Assembly: GCA_040772065.1 (NCBI GenBank)
Contig: JAXGYX010000001.1
Coordinates: 1,054,001-1,118,000 of the forward strand
Source: JAXGYX01 sp040772065
GTDB lineage: Bacteria; Bacillota; Clostridia; Saccharofermentanales; Fastidiosipilaceae
Direction: 5' to 3'
DNA length: 64,000 bases
The notes beneath the pieces were generated by a model that saw nothing but the letters and a program-made list of their open reading frames with translations, did no database searches and was not told the DNA's origin. Below, in pieces: positions 48,795-58,237 of the stretch (within the stretch, counting starts at the first letter, position 1; every line of letters starts with the position of its first letter). The position numbers were made by a program, and so were the translations under genes.

Positions 48795-49871
48795 ATGATT
48801 TTAGTGACAGGAGCGACAGGTCACCTGGGCAATACTCTGATCCATGATTTGATGAAGACAGGTGCCGATTTGAGACTGTTCCTACAACCAAATGAACCGG
48901 TTGTCGCGCTCGATGGAGTTAAGTTCGACTTGGTGGTAGGAGATATCCGCGACGCCGAAGCGGTCGATCGAGCGGTAAGTGGCTGCGATTACGTCTATCA
49001 CCTCGCGGGAGTCATCGACATCTCCCCCAAGGACCACGATTTGCTTGAAGGTGTCAATGTGATCGGCACCCGCAATGTGGTCAATGCCTGCCTGAAATAT
49101 AAAGTGAGGCGGCTGGTCTATGTCAGTTCGGTGCACGCAATCCCCGAACCTCCCATGCATACCGCGATCAAAGAACCGGAGCGGGAAGCTTTTCCTGACA
49201 TAACCTTGCTCGGACCGTACGCGATCAGCAAATCGAAAGCGACTCACGAGGTCTATCTGGGTATCGAACAGGGGTTGGACGCTGTCCTGCTATATCCCAG
49301 CGGAATCATCGGGCCGGGTGATTTTCGTGGTTCCGAGATGGGCAAAGTGCTCAGCTATCTGTTGAAGAAGAACAACAATTCCATCTACGCCTGTTTTAAA
49401 GGGCAATACAATTTCGTGGATGTGCGCGACGTCACGCGCGCATTGCAACTTGCGATGGACAAAGGAAAAGCGGGGCAAGGCTATCTGATACCCGGTCACA
49501 CCATAACCATCGCGGATCTGTTTCGCTATGTCGCACGTTGGACCGGACGAAGCACAATCAAGCTGATCTTATTTCCAATCAGCTTGGTTAAGGCGGCCGC
49601 CAAGGTAGTCGCCCGTTTCGCCCAACTGTTCAGGAAAAAACCGTTTTTCACGCCATACAGCATCTCCGTGCTGGAATCGAACTCGGAAATGGACGCCAGC
49701 AAGGCGGAAAAAGAACTCGGCTACAGACCGCGTCCGCTCGAAGATACGTTGAATTCCACTTTGGCTTGGAAAACGGAACGTGGTGAACAAGTCAAACGCG
49801 CGTCGCGTAAACGAAAAATCAGGAAATCTCGCTGTGGTCGCAAGCCGACCTCCACCGCCACGCCCACCTGA
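48795..49871 (+). CDS. NAD-dependent epimerase/dehydratase (extended SDR)
   Basis: A 358-residue extended short-chain dehydrogenase. The nucleotide site GATGHLGN is at 6-13, the active site is YVSSVHA with Y-x3-K in GPYAISKSK near 140, and LYPSGIIGPGD follows. The last ~35 residues are strongly basic (RASRKRKIRKSRCGRK) and unusual for the family. The substrate is not evident; relatives act on sugars, flavonoids or sterols. The ATG at 48795 sits after a perfect AAAGGAGGTG site; ten upstream codons were rejected. Confidence 0.87.
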   Translation: MILVTGATGHLGNTLIHDLMKTGADLRLFLQPNEPVVALDGVKFDLVVGDIRDAEAVDRAVSGCDYVYHLAGVIDISPKDHDLLEGVNVIGTRNVVNACLKYKVRRLVYVSSVHAIPEPPMHTAIKEPEREAFPDITLLGPYAISKSKATHEVYLGIEQGLDAVLLYPSGIIGPGDFRGSEMGKVLSYLLKKNNNSIYACFKGQYNFVDVRDVTRALQLAMDKGKAGQGYLIPGHTITIADLFRYVARWTGRSTIKLILFPISLVKAAAKVVARFAQLFRKKPFFTPYSISVLESNSEMDASKAEKELGYRPRPLEDTLNSTLAWKTERGEQVKRASRKRKIRKSRCGRKPTSTATPT

Positions 49872-49937
49872 CCATCCACGACAAGTCGCGGTGGCCGGTG
49901 TGATAATTACGCGGCGACATCCATGATAAAGTACGTA

Positions 49938-49972
49938 ACGGCGCTTATCTCAATTAGGGACGAGCGCCGTTG
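49938..49972. terminator. Possible bidirectional terminator hairpin
   Basis: AACGGCGCT and AGCGCCGTT form a 9-bp stem with a 17-base loop in the convergent gap between the epimerase and NYN genes. It is followed by an AT-rich but not pure T run on the plus strand. Confidence 0.4.
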
Positions 49973-49977
49973 GTATA

Positions 49978-50889
49978 TTATTTTGTGCGGATAAAAATAT
50001 GTTTGACATTTGGAAAATTCGTCGGTCGTTCATCGACCTCCACTTTGTGCAAATAGCGCATCAGATCAGTTAGTTTGGAAAAGCCATAGTTGCGCGCGTC
50101 AAAATCAGGTCGAATGTTGCTCAACAAGTTGCCGACATCACCGAGATTGGCCCAGCCGTTCTCATCCGCCACATCCTCTATACATTGATAAATCAGCCTT
50201 CTTGTGGCTCTGTCAAGCCCGGACGGGCGGTTGTCGCTACCTCGTTGCGGCTGGCGCCTGCTCGACCCATTTGTGTCTTGTCGCGCCTGAGTCAGGTTTT
50301 TACCCTCCGCGCTGACCGGCCGTTCCTCTTTGCGTGGGCGGCTCGCGCGCGCTTTTTTCGCCGCTCTCTCCACATCGTTTCCTCGATCACCCTCCTCAAC
50401 CGCCTCGTCGTCTGACAGATCCGTTTCCGTCTCCTCTTCCGCCTGACGCTCTTTTAAGACGTCGATATAGACAAACCGATCGCAGGCGGCGATAAACGCC
50501 TTGGGTGTCTTCTTCTCTCCGAAGCCAAAAACCGTCTTGCCCGCCTCTCTCAAACGGGTGGCCAGTCTGGTAAAATCGCTGTCGCTCGAAACAAGGCAAA
50601 ATGAATCCACCACACCTGAATACAATAGATCCATCGCGTCGATGATCAACGCGGAGTCGGTCGAGTTCTTGCCGGTGGTGTAACTAAACTGTTGCACCGG
50701 TATGATCGCGTTTTCCTGTAACAGTGGCTTCCATCCGGAAAGATTGTTGTTCGTCCAATCGCCGTAAATCCGTTTGATCGTGGGAACACCGTAACGGGCC
50801 ACTTCGGGCTGAATCACATCAAAATATTGAAATGACACATTATCCGCGTCTATTAAAATCGCAATGCGCGACTTGTTCACTTTTTCCAT
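49978..50889 (-). CDS. NYN-domain protein with C-terminal OST-HTH/LOTUS domain
   Basis: Residues 8-150 form a PIN-like NYN nuclease domain; the acidic residues are visible in ILIDADN, TDSALIIDAMD and LVSSDSDFTRL. A charged, disordered linker follows at about 155-225, rich in Glu, Arg and Gln. The last ~75 residues (IYQCIEDVADENGWANLGDVGNLL...RNYGFSKLTDLMR) match the OST-HTH (LOTUS) fold, a proposed RNA-binding module. An RNA-processing role is inferred from both domains. The start at 50889 has GGAG 9 bases upstream. The gene is followed by an inverted repeat and preceded by the IMPACT-family gene. Confidence 0.85.
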   Translation of the reverse strand: MEKVNKSRIAILIDADNVSFQYFDVIQPEVARYGVPTIKRIYGDWTNNNLSGWKPLLQENAIIPVQQFSYTTGKNSTDSALIIDAMDLLYSGVVDSFCLVSSDSDFTRLATRLREAGKTVFGFGEKKTPKAFIAACDRFVYIDVLKERQAEEETETDLSDDEAVEEGDRGNDVERAAKKARASRPRKEERPVSAEGKNLTQARQDTNGSSRRQPQRGSDNRPSGLDRATRRLIYQCIEDVADENGWANLGDVGNLLSNIRPDFDARNYGFSKLTDLMRYLHKVEVDERPTNFPNVKHIFIRTK

Positions 50890-50901
50890 GTCCAATATCT
50901 C

Positions 50902-51606
50902 CTAGTCAGGCGGCCGACTGTCGATCGGCAGCGCCACATATTGTTTGCCCAAACGTTCGGGCACACATCGGCCACCGGTAAAATCCGCTATGGCACTGGT
51001 GAATATTTCAATCTGAGTGGGCGCCAGCGAGACTGTCAAAGAGACATCCACTTCGAACACAGCGTCTTCCATGGTCACATCGAACTGCGCGCACCAATGC
51101 GTGAACGCGTCATAAACAGCATACGGCACGCGCACCAAAAAACTGATCCGTTGGGACATACGCACCAGACCCGCCTGCGTGACAGCGCCCGACGCGGCTT
51201 TTCCGTAGGCGCGGACCAAACCGCCGGTGCCCAACAGAACACCGCCGAAATAACGTGTCACGATCAACAAGGCGTCGGTAATCTCACCTTTTACCAGGAC
51301 ATCCAAAACAGGAAGGCCCGCCGTTCCCTTGGGTTCTCCATCATCTGTATATCGCTGCAAATATGATCGTCCATCCGATCCAATCCGCCATCCATATACA
51401 TGATGTCGCGCGTCAGGGTAGTCTTTGCGACAGGCATCCAGGGCGGCCTCCACCTCCGACTCATTCGTGACCGGGACCGCGCGCGCGATAAAAATCGATT
51501 TTTTAGCTTCGAGACGTGTTTCAGCATACGAAGCCAACGTGATGAAGTCTTTCAAATCAGGCTCGTTGTCCTGAGACGCCGGCTCGCCCGAATGGTCGGT
51601 CGTCAT
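50902..51606 (-). CDS. YigZ/IMPACT family protein (UPF0029)
   Basis: A 234-residue cytoplasmic protein. The conserved core is KSIFIARAVPV, DARHHVYGWRIG, YTDDGEPKGTAGLPVLDVL and TRYFGGVLLGTGGLVRAYG at about 35-135, followed by an EF-G-domain-like C-terminal part. Relatives include the translation modulator IMPACT; bacterial function is not settled. An acidic N-terminal extension of 24 residues precedes the core. It lies 12 bases upstream of the NYN gene, so cotranscription is likely. Confidence 0.9.
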   Translation of the reverse strand: MTTDHSGEPASQDNEPDLKDFITLASYAETRLEAKKSIFIARAVPVTNESEVEAALDACRKDYPDARHHVYGWRIGSDGRSYLQRYTDDGEPKGTAGLPVLDVLVKGEITDALLIVTRYFGGVLLGTGGLVRAYGKAASGAVTQAGLVRMSQRISFLVRVPYAVYDAFTHWCAQFDVTMEDAVFEVDVSLTVSLAPTQIEIFTSAIADFTGGRCVPERLGKQYVALPIDSRPPD

Positions 51607-51631
51607 CTTGTGATCACCTGCGTTTCATCGC

Positions 51632-52042
51632 TCATATTTCGTTGTGACGAGACCAGGCCATCATCAAAATAGATTTATCCTGGCTGTATGTGATCTGTCG
51701 GACGGCGAGGTTCACCGGCAAAAAAATCGCTTGCGTATACCCGTTTGACTCATCCGGAAAAGCTTCACAGGTTTCGGCAGTCATCGCGAACCAAATCACA
51801 TGATTTCTGACCGGCCGCTCTCTGCTCAACGAATAAAATTCATAATTTGTGGTGCCGGCCATACCCAACATCTTGGCCTTGACACCCGCATCCATCAATA
51901 TACGTGTGGTGGCAGTCTCCTCGGGTGTCACCTGATCACGGATCAATCCCTTGGGCAGCACCCATTCTCGTTTCTCATTTTGCATCAGCAAGACCATGTT
52001 CTTGCAAAACACAATTCCACCCGCACAGTTCTGTTGTAACAT
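51632..52042 (-). CDS. Nudix-fold protein with degenerate Nudix box
   Basis: A 136-residue protein whose outline (CAGGIVFCKNMVLLMQ, WVLPKGLI, then a helix and YEFYSL) is that of a Nudix hydrolase. The metal-binding box is badly degraded: where G-x5-E-x7-REUxEE is expected the sequence reads GLIRDQVTPEETATTRILMDAG, lacking the REx2EE glutamates. It may bind a nucleotide without cutting it. The ATG at 52042 has an AAAGG site; nine upstream codons were rejected. It is followed by the IMPACT-family and NYN genes. Confidence 0.7.
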   Translation of the reverse strand: MLQQNCAGGIVFCKNMVLLMQNEKREWVLPKGLIRDQVTPEETATTRILMDAGVKAKMLGMAGTTNYEFYSLSRERPVRNHVIWFAMTAETCEAFPDESNGYTQAIFLPVNLAVRQITYSQDKSILMMAWSRHNEI

Positions 52043-52127
52043 AACGCCGGACCTTTCCGCATACCGCATTTGATAAATGACATCGACTCAAAAAAATTCG
52101 TTTCAAAACCTGCCCATTCGACCCTGA

Positions 52128-54530
52128 TCAGCTTCGCGCCGCCATTCTTTCCAACACCTCATCGGCATTCTTAACCGGTATGATCTCCAGTTTCTTGCGC
52201 ACAGAATCCGGCACATCGGAAATATCTCGGCGATTGTCCTCGGGTATCAACACCTTCTTGACTCCCGCCCGATGCGCCGCGATGATTTTCTCCTTCAAAC
52301 CGCCAATCGAGAGCACACGGCCCCGGATGGTGATCTCACCTGTCATCGCCAAATCATGTTGCACCGGCTGCTCCATCAAAGCTGAATAAATCGCGCTCGC
52401 CAGCGTGATACCGGCCGATGGCCCATCCTTGGGAACCGCACCTTCCGGAACATGGATATGAATATCCGTCTTGTCCGGAAAATCCGGTCGCTTTTCGTTC
52501 ACGTCTTTACGGCTTCTGACATAGGCCAGCGCGACCTGGGCGGATTCCTTCATCACATCTCCCAGATTTCCGGTCAGATTGAGTTTACCGGTACCTGTCG
52601 TCGCGCTGACTTCGATGGTCAGTGTGTCGCCACCCACCGCGGTCCAGGCCAATCCGGTCACCACACCGATCGGGTCATCCTTATCAACTTTTTCATAATG
52701 AAATCGTCTGTTACCCAAATAATCACTTAAATTCTTGACAGTGACGCCGGTCGAATCCAATTTCTTCTCCGTCAGAAACAAAACAGCCTTGCGGCACAAA
52801 CGGCTCAGCTCACGTTCCAGCTGACGCACACCCGCCTCTCTCGTGTAGTTGCGAATGATCTCATAGATGGCCGTCGAACTGATCTTGAGCTGACCCGGTT
52901 CCAAAGCGTTGATTTTCATCTGTTTGGGCAGAAGGTGACGCTTGGCGATCTCATATTTTTCCTGTTCGGTGTACCCCGAAAGCTGAATCACTTCCATACG
53001 ATCAAGCAAGGCCTGCTGAATGGTCGAGGTGGTGTTCGCCGTCGTGATAAACATCACATGTGACAAGTCGTAGGGAATTTCAAGATAATGGTCACGAAAA
53101 TTTGTGTTTTGCTCAGGATCCAACACTTCAAGCAGGGCGGATGAGGGATCGCCTCTAAAGTCACTGCCAACCTTGTCGATCTCGTCGAGCAAAATCAAGG
53201 GATTGTCGGTCTTCGCCTGTTGAATTGCGGCGATGATGCGCCCGGGGATGGCGCCCACATAGGTTCGGCGATGACCTCGAATTTCCGCCTCATCGCGTAT
53301 CCCTCCCAATGACATGCGCACAAATTTACGATCAAGAGTCTGCGCGATCGATTGCGCCACACTGGTCTTACCAACACCCGGGGGGCCAACAAAGCACAGG
53401 ATCGGAGCCTTGAACGGTTCATTCGTCTTGCTGTTGTGGAGTTTGCGAACCGCCAAATATTCAAGGATCCTCTCCTTGACGTCCTCAAGTCCATAGTGAT
53501 CCTGATTCAATTGTTTGCGGACTTTCGAAAAATCTTCCGATTCCGGATTCATCTTTCCCCATGGCAGATCCATGACCGTGTCGAGATAGGTACGCAAGGT
53601 GGCGGCTTCCGGATAATTGGACGGAAAGTTTGGCAGACGCTTGATCTCCTTGGTCAGTTTTTCCTTAAATTCCTCGGAGATGTTGAGCTCCGCAAGACGT
53701 TTGGTATACTCGTCAACCTCTTCCCGAACATCTTGTTCCTCACCCAGTTCACGGGTGATCACCTTCATTTGCTCGCGTAAGTAGTATTCTTTTTGGTTTT
53801 TATCCACTTCCTCTTTGACTTTTTCCGCCAGCTCTGTCTCAAATTCAGAAATTCGCATCTCGCGACGGATCAAACCCAAGAGCCTTTTCATACGTTCTTC
53901 CAATGGAAGGGCTTCCAACAATGTCTGCTGTTCAACAAAGGATATGCTCAAATTGGAAATGATGACATCTGTGACTTCCTCAGGATCCAGCATGTTCGAG
54001 AGCATCAACACGTTCTCCATCGACAGACGTCCGCTGCTTGTCGCGTAAATCTGGAAAGTCTTGACCACCTCACGGCGATAAGCCTCTATCTTCGCCTCAT
54101 TTTTTTCATCCCGAGCCGGATCGAACACCCGCTCCAACATGGCGTGATCCGCCTGGTCGTCGTGCTTGCCGGATCTCAGTTCAAGCAGTCGCCCACGTCC
54201 CAGACCGGTAACCCGAATACGGAGCAGATCACGTCCGGGCAACTCAATCAACTCCTCGACCCGGGCGATTGTGCCGATTTCATATAAATTCTCACGTTCG
54301 GGCCAATCACTGGATATACTTCTTTGCGCCAGCAACAAAATCCTCTGATCACCTTCCATCGCCTCGCTGACAGCCGCACGTGATTTATTTCGAGCGATCT
54401 CAAACGTAAAAGTGACATGAGGAAAAATCGTCATGTTGCGCAACGGCACCAGCGGCAACACGATCGACTCGTTTAGCTCGCTAGTTTCCGTCTGTTCGAG
54501 GGAATCACCCGTTTTTTGGATTTCAGTCAT
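52128..54530 (-). CDS. lon: ATP-dependent protease Lon
   Basis: A soluble AAA+ serine protease for misfolded and regulatory proteins. The 800-residue product has the N-terminal domain (LPLVPLRNMTIFPHV), a coiled-coil region, AAA Walker A GPPGVGKT near 365, ILLDEIDKVG, and the protease domain with Ser in PKDGPSAGIT and Lys in RAGVKKVLIP. The ATG at 54530 follows AAGGTGG; an ATG at 54557 lies at or before the likely transcription start and was rejected. No CIRCE or CtsR site is visible. Confidence 0.96.
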   Translation of the reverse strand: MTEIQKTGDSLEQTETSELNESIVLPLVPLRNMTIFPHVTFTFEIARNKSRAAVSEAMEGDQRILLLAQRSISSDWPERENLYEIGTIARVEELIELPGRDLLRIRVTGLGRGRLLELRSGKHDDQADHAMLERVFDPARDEKNEAKIEAYRREVVKTFQIYATSSGRLSMENVLMLSNMLDPEEVTDVIISNLSISFVEQQTLLEALPLEERMKRLLGLIRREMRISEFETELAEKVKEEVDKNQKEYYLREQMKVITRELGEEQDVREEVDEYTKRLAELNISEEFKEKLTKEIKRLPNFPSNYPEAATLRTYLDTVMDLPWGKMNPESEDFSKVRKQLNQDHYGLEDVKERILEYLAVRKLHNSKTNEPFKAPILCFVGPPGVGKTSVAQSIAQTLDRKFVRMSLGGIRDEAEIRGHRRTYVGAIPGRIIAAIQQAKTDNPLILLDEIDKVGSDFRGDPSSALLEVLDPEQNTNFRDHYLEIPYDLSHVMFITTANTTSTIQQALLDRMEVIQLSGYTEQEKYEIAKRHLLPKQMKINALEPGQLKISSTAIYEIIRNYTREAGVRQLERELSRLCRKAVLFLTEKKLDSTGVTVKNLSDYLGNRRFHYEKVDKDDPIGVVTGLAWTAVGGDTLTIEVSATTGTGKLNLTGNLGDVMKESAQVALAYVRSRKDVNEKRPDFPDKTDIHIHVPEGAVPKDGPSAGITLASAIYSALMEQPVQHDLAMTGEITIRGRVLSIGGLKEKIIAAHRAGVKKVLIPEDNRRDISDVPDSVRKKLEIIPVKNADEVLERMAARS

Positions 54531-54560
54531 ACGTACCACCTTTTCAAATTGTGTCATAGT

Positions 54561-54569
54561 ATTATATCA
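54561..54569 (-). promoter_or_regulatory. Extended -10 promoter of lon
   Basis: TATAAT (54561-54566) is preceded by TGA, an extended -10 element, about 30 bases upstream of the chosen lon start. The -35 is poor. Confidence 0.55.
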
Positions 54570-54681
54570 TGACCCGTCACAATCCGCTGAACCATCCTGA
54601 CCCATCCCCGCGATCTGCCGGCTCAACTAAAACCAATTTTAGATTTGCCGAATTGTCCAATCTGATCAATAATCTTGAACT

Positions 54682-54720
54682 GAAAAAGAGCTCCCTTCAC
54701 CGAGTGTGAAAGGAGCTCTT
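54682..54720 (-). terminator. Terminator of the str operon (after tuf)
   Basis: AAGAGCTCC pairs with GGGAGCTCTT, with an extra TTTCAC/GTGAA stem above, then TTTTTC on the minus strand. It lies 50 bases after tuf. Confidence 0.92.
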
Positions 54721-54770
54721 ACTGTGTTGTCTTGGATCGTGGCGGGCTTCGCCCTCAAGATCTCACAAGA

Positions 54771-55970
54771 TTATTCGATGATGGTTGAAACTGTTCCGGC
54801 GCCAACGGTCTTGCCGCCTTCACGAATGGCGTATTTCAAGCCGGTGTCCATTGCGATCGGGGTGATCAGTTCAATGGTCAATGTGACGTGATCGCCGGGC
54901 ATGCACATTTCTACACCTTCGGGCATCTGCGCGACACCGGTAACGTCTGTTGTGCGGAAGTAGAACTGCGGACGATAGCCGTCAAAGAACGGTTTGTGGC
55001 GTCCACCCTCGGACGTGGTCAAAACATAAGTCTGGCCGGTAAATTTGGTATGAGGATGGATTGAACCCGGTTTGGCCAAAACCTGACCGCGTTCGATCTC
55101 GGTGCGGGCGATACCGCGCAGCAGGGCGCCAATGTTATCACCGGCTTCGGCGTGATCCATCTGTTTGTGGAACATCTCAACACCGGTGACAACCGAGCTT
55201 TTGCTCTTCTCAGCCAGACCAACAATTTCAACGGGATCGCCGATTTTAACCGTACCTGTCTCAACACGGCCGGTGGCGACGGTGCCACGACCGGAAATGG
55301 AGAAGACATCCTCAACCGGCATCAGGAAATCCTTGTCAATCGGACGATCCGGAGTCGGAATGTAGCTGTCAACAGCCTCCATCAGCTCGACGATCGGCGC
55401 GTAGACCGGATCATTGATATCAGTGCTGTCGCTCTCGAGCGCCAACAGCGCGGAGCCTTGGATGACCGGGCAATCATCTCCCGGGAAATCATATTCGTTC
55501 AGCAGCTCGCGAACTTCCATCTCTGTCAGCTCGATCAGCTCGGGATCCGCCATGTCGCATTTGTTCAAAAACACAACCAGCGAAGGCACGCCAACCTGAC
55601 GAGCGAGCAGGATGTGCTCACGAGTTTGCGGCATCGGTCCGTCGGCGGCCGACACGACCAGAATGCCACCGTCCATCTGAGCGGCGCCGGTAATCATATT
55701 TTTAACGTAGTCAGCGTGACCCGGGCAGTCCACATGCGCGTAATGGCGATTGGCGGTTTCATATTCAACGTGAGAAGAGTTGATCGTGATACCACGTTCT
55801 TTTTCTTCAGGCGCGTTGTCGATCTGAGAATAATCTTTGATCTCCGCTCCGCCTTGCAAAGCCAAAACTTTCGTGATGGCGGCAGTCAAGCTGGTTTTAC
55901 CATGGTCAACGTGACCAATCGTTCCAACGTTGACGTGGGGTTTAGTTCTTTCAAACTTTTGTTTACCCAT
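54771..55970 (-). CDS. tuf: Elongation factor Tu
   Basis: Delivers aminoacyl-tRNA to the ribosome. The 399-residue product has G1 GHVDHGKT at 19-26, G3 DCPGHADYVKNM, G4 NKCDM and the domain II/III sequence through the C-terminus. AAGGAGG precedes the ATG. Last gene of rpsL-rpsG-fusA-tuf, 166 bases after fusA. Confidence 0.98.
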   Translation of the reverse strand: MGKQKFERTKPHVNVGTIGHVDHGKTSLTAAITKVLALQGGAEIKDYSQIDNAPEEKERGITINSSHVEYETANRHYAHVDCPGHADYVKNMITGAAQMDGGILVVSAADGPMPQTREHILLARQVGVPSLVVFLNKCDMADPELIELTEMEVRELLNEYDFPGDDCPVIQGSALLALESDSTDINDPVYAPIVELMEAVDSYIPTPDRPIDKDFLMPVEDVFSISGRGTVATGRVETGTVKIGDPVEIVGLAEKSKSSVVTGVEMFHKQMDHAEAGDNIGALLRGIARTEIERGQVLAKPGSIHPHTKFTGQTYVLTTSEGGRHKPFFDGYRPQFYFRTTDVTGVAQMPEGVEMCMPGDHVTLTIELITPIAMDTGLKYAIREGGKTVGAGTVSTIIE

Positions 55971-56136
55971 TAGTAGGTTCCTCCTTGTAATCAGCTTCGC
56001 TGATATAATTTATAGCTCTTGGCTCACGCCTTTAGGCTATATTTTACTATATTTTATGCATTCTGCAACCGCGGGCAAGCTGAGATTCTCAGCCGTCGCG
56101 GCTTCGTTAGCTGTGGCGCGAAACACAAGTGGATTG

Positions 56137-58200
56137 TCAGTTAATGACGTCATCCATGATATTTTTCGGCACTTCTTCAAAATGGTCGATCTGCATCACG
56201 AATGTGCCGCGGCCCTGAGTGCTTGAGCGAAGTGAAGTCGCATAGCCAAACATCTCGGAAAGCGGAACATATGTGGTGATTTTCTGAGCGCCTGTAATCG
56301 CCTCCATGCCTTCAATTCGGCCGCGTCTGGAAGAAATATCTCCCATGACATCGCCCATATAATCTTCAGGCACAGTGATATCCACTCTCATGATCGGCTC
56401 AAGCAATACAGGGTCCGCTTTACGCATACCCTCCTTGAAGCCCATGGAACCGGCGATCTTAAACGCCAGCTCGGATGAGTCGACATCGTGATACGAACCA
56501 TCGATCACGCTGACTTTGACGTCAACGACAGGATAGCCACCCAGAATACCACTTTGCATCGCTTCTTGGACACCCGCGTCGATCGGCGAGATGAACTCTT
56601 TCGGGATCACTCCTCCGACGATCTTGTTCTCGAACAAGTAGCCGGAACCCGGTTCCAGCGGTTCTAATTCAAGCAGACAATCACCATATTGGCCGTGACC
56701 GCCGGATTGGCGGACAAATTTGCCTTGCGCGGTGACTTTCTTGCGAATCGTCTCCTTGTACGCGACCTGAGGAGCGCCAATGTTGGCCTCGACCTTAAAT
56801 TCACGCAACAAGCGGTCAACGATAATATCCAGATGCAGCTCACCCATTCCGGCAATAATGGTTTGCCCGGTTTCCTGATCGGTATAGGTGCGAAACGTCG
56901 GGTCTTCCTCTGCAAGTTTTTGCAAGGCGACCATCATTTTTTCCTGACTCGCCTTTGATTTCGGCTCAATGGCCACCGAAATAACAGGTTCCGGAAAGTC
57001 CATCGACTCCAAAATGATCGGCGCGTCCAAGGCGGCCAGCGTGTCTCCCGTGGTGGTATCCTTCAAGCCCACCGCCGCGGCGATATCGCCGGCATAAACC
57101 ATCTCGATATCCTTTCGGCTGGAAGCGTGCATCTGAGCCAGACGGCCAATGCGCTCACGCTTGTTTTTGGTAACATTCAGCACATAAGAACCGGATTTAA
57201 GCGTACCGGAATAGACCCGGAAGAAGCACAGTTTACCGATAAACGGATCCACGGTGATTTTGAAAGCCAAAGCCGAAAACGGCGCGTCATCATCAACCGG
57301 ACGTTCGTCCGCCTCGCCTGTGACCGGATTAACGCCTTTGATAGCGGGAACATCCAAGGGCGATGGCATGTAATCAATGACCGCGTCCAGCAGCAGCTGC
57401 ACTCCTTTGTTTTTATATGACGACCCACAGGTCACCGGAGTGATCTCGCAGGCGATTGTCGCCTTGCGCAACGCCGCTTTCAAATCCTCATCGGAAATAG
57501 GCTCGCCCTCCAGGAACAATAACGTCAATTCCTCATCGGTCTCGGCGATCGATTCAACCATCTTCTCGCGCCATTCCTGGGCGAGCTCCAAAATATCGGC
57601 CGGAATCTCAACTTCCTCGATGGAGGTGCCCATCTCGTCTTTGTAGATCTCAGCCTTCATTTTCATCAAATCGACAATGCCGGTAAAGTGATCTTCTTTA
57701 CCAATGGGGATTTGGATCGGAACCGCATTTGTACCGAGACGGTCGATCATCGTCTGCACCGATTGAAAAAAGTCGGCGCCCGTGATATCCATCTTATTGA
57801 TGTAAACAATACGAGGAACACCATAATTATCGGCTTGACGCCAGACAGTCTCCGTCTGCGGCTCCACACCGCTTTTCGCGTCCAACAACGTGACCGCGGA
57901 GTCAAGGACCCGCAGCGAGCGCTCGACCTCTACCGTAAAGTCAACATGACCCGGAGTGTCGATGATGTTAACGCGATGATTGTTCCATTGGGCCGTGGTG
58001 GCCGCTGAGGTAATCGTGATACCACGTTCTTGCTCCTGCGTCATAAAATCCATGACAGCTCCACCTTCATGAGTTTCCCCAACTTTGTGGATTCTGCCGG
58101 TGTAATACAGGATGCGTTCGGTGGTGGTAGTCTTACCCGCGTCTATATGCGCCATAATACCGATGTTTCTCGTTTTTTCGAGCGAGAATTCTCTTGGCAT
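56137..58200 (-). CDS. fusA: Elongation factor G
   Basis: The GTPase that drives translocation. The 687-residue product begins MPREFSLEKTRNIGIMAHIDAGKTT, with the G1 loop AHIDAGKT, DTPGHVDFTVEVERSLRVLD and NKMDITGADF, followed by domains II-V. The open frame is 38 codons longer upstream, but AAGGAG lies before the ATG at 58200 and the extension reaches into the gap after rpsG. Second-to-last gene of the str operon. Confidence 0.98.
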   Translation of the reverse strand: MPREFSLEKTRNIGIMAHIDAGKTTTTERILYYTGRIHKVGETHEGGAVMDFMTQEQERGITITSAATTAQWNNHRVNIIDTPGHVDFTVEVERSLRVLDSAVTLLDAKSGVEPQTETVWRQADNYGVPRIVYINKMDITGADFFQSVQTMIDRLGTNAVPIQIPIGKEDHFTGIVDLMKMKAEIYKDEMGTSIEEVEIPADILELAQEWREKMVESIAETDEELTLLFLEGEPISDEDLKAALRKATIACEITPVTCGSSYKNKGVQLLLDAVIDYMPSPLDVPAIKGVNPVTGEADERPVDDDAPFSALAFKITVDPFIGKLCFFRVYSGTLKSGSYVLNVTKNKRERIGRLAQMHASSRKDIEMVYAGDIAAAVGLKDTTTGDTLAALDAPIILESMDFPEPVISVAIEPKSKASQEKMMVALQKLAEEDPTFRTYTDQETGQTIIAGMGELHLDIIVDRLLREFKVEANIGAPQVAYKETIRKKVTAQGKFVRQSGGHGQYGDCLLELEPLEPGSGYLFENKIVGGVIPKEFISPIDAGVQEAMQSGILGGYPVVDVKVSVIDGSYHDVDSSELAFKIAGSMGFKEGMRKADPVLLEPIMRVDITVPEDYMGDVMGDISSRRGRIEGMEAITGAQKITTYVPLSEMFGYATSLRSSTQGRGTFVMQIDHFEEVPKNIMDDVIN

Positions 58201-58237
58201 TAAATAAACTCCTTCCGATGGCTTCTGCCTGATGGGC

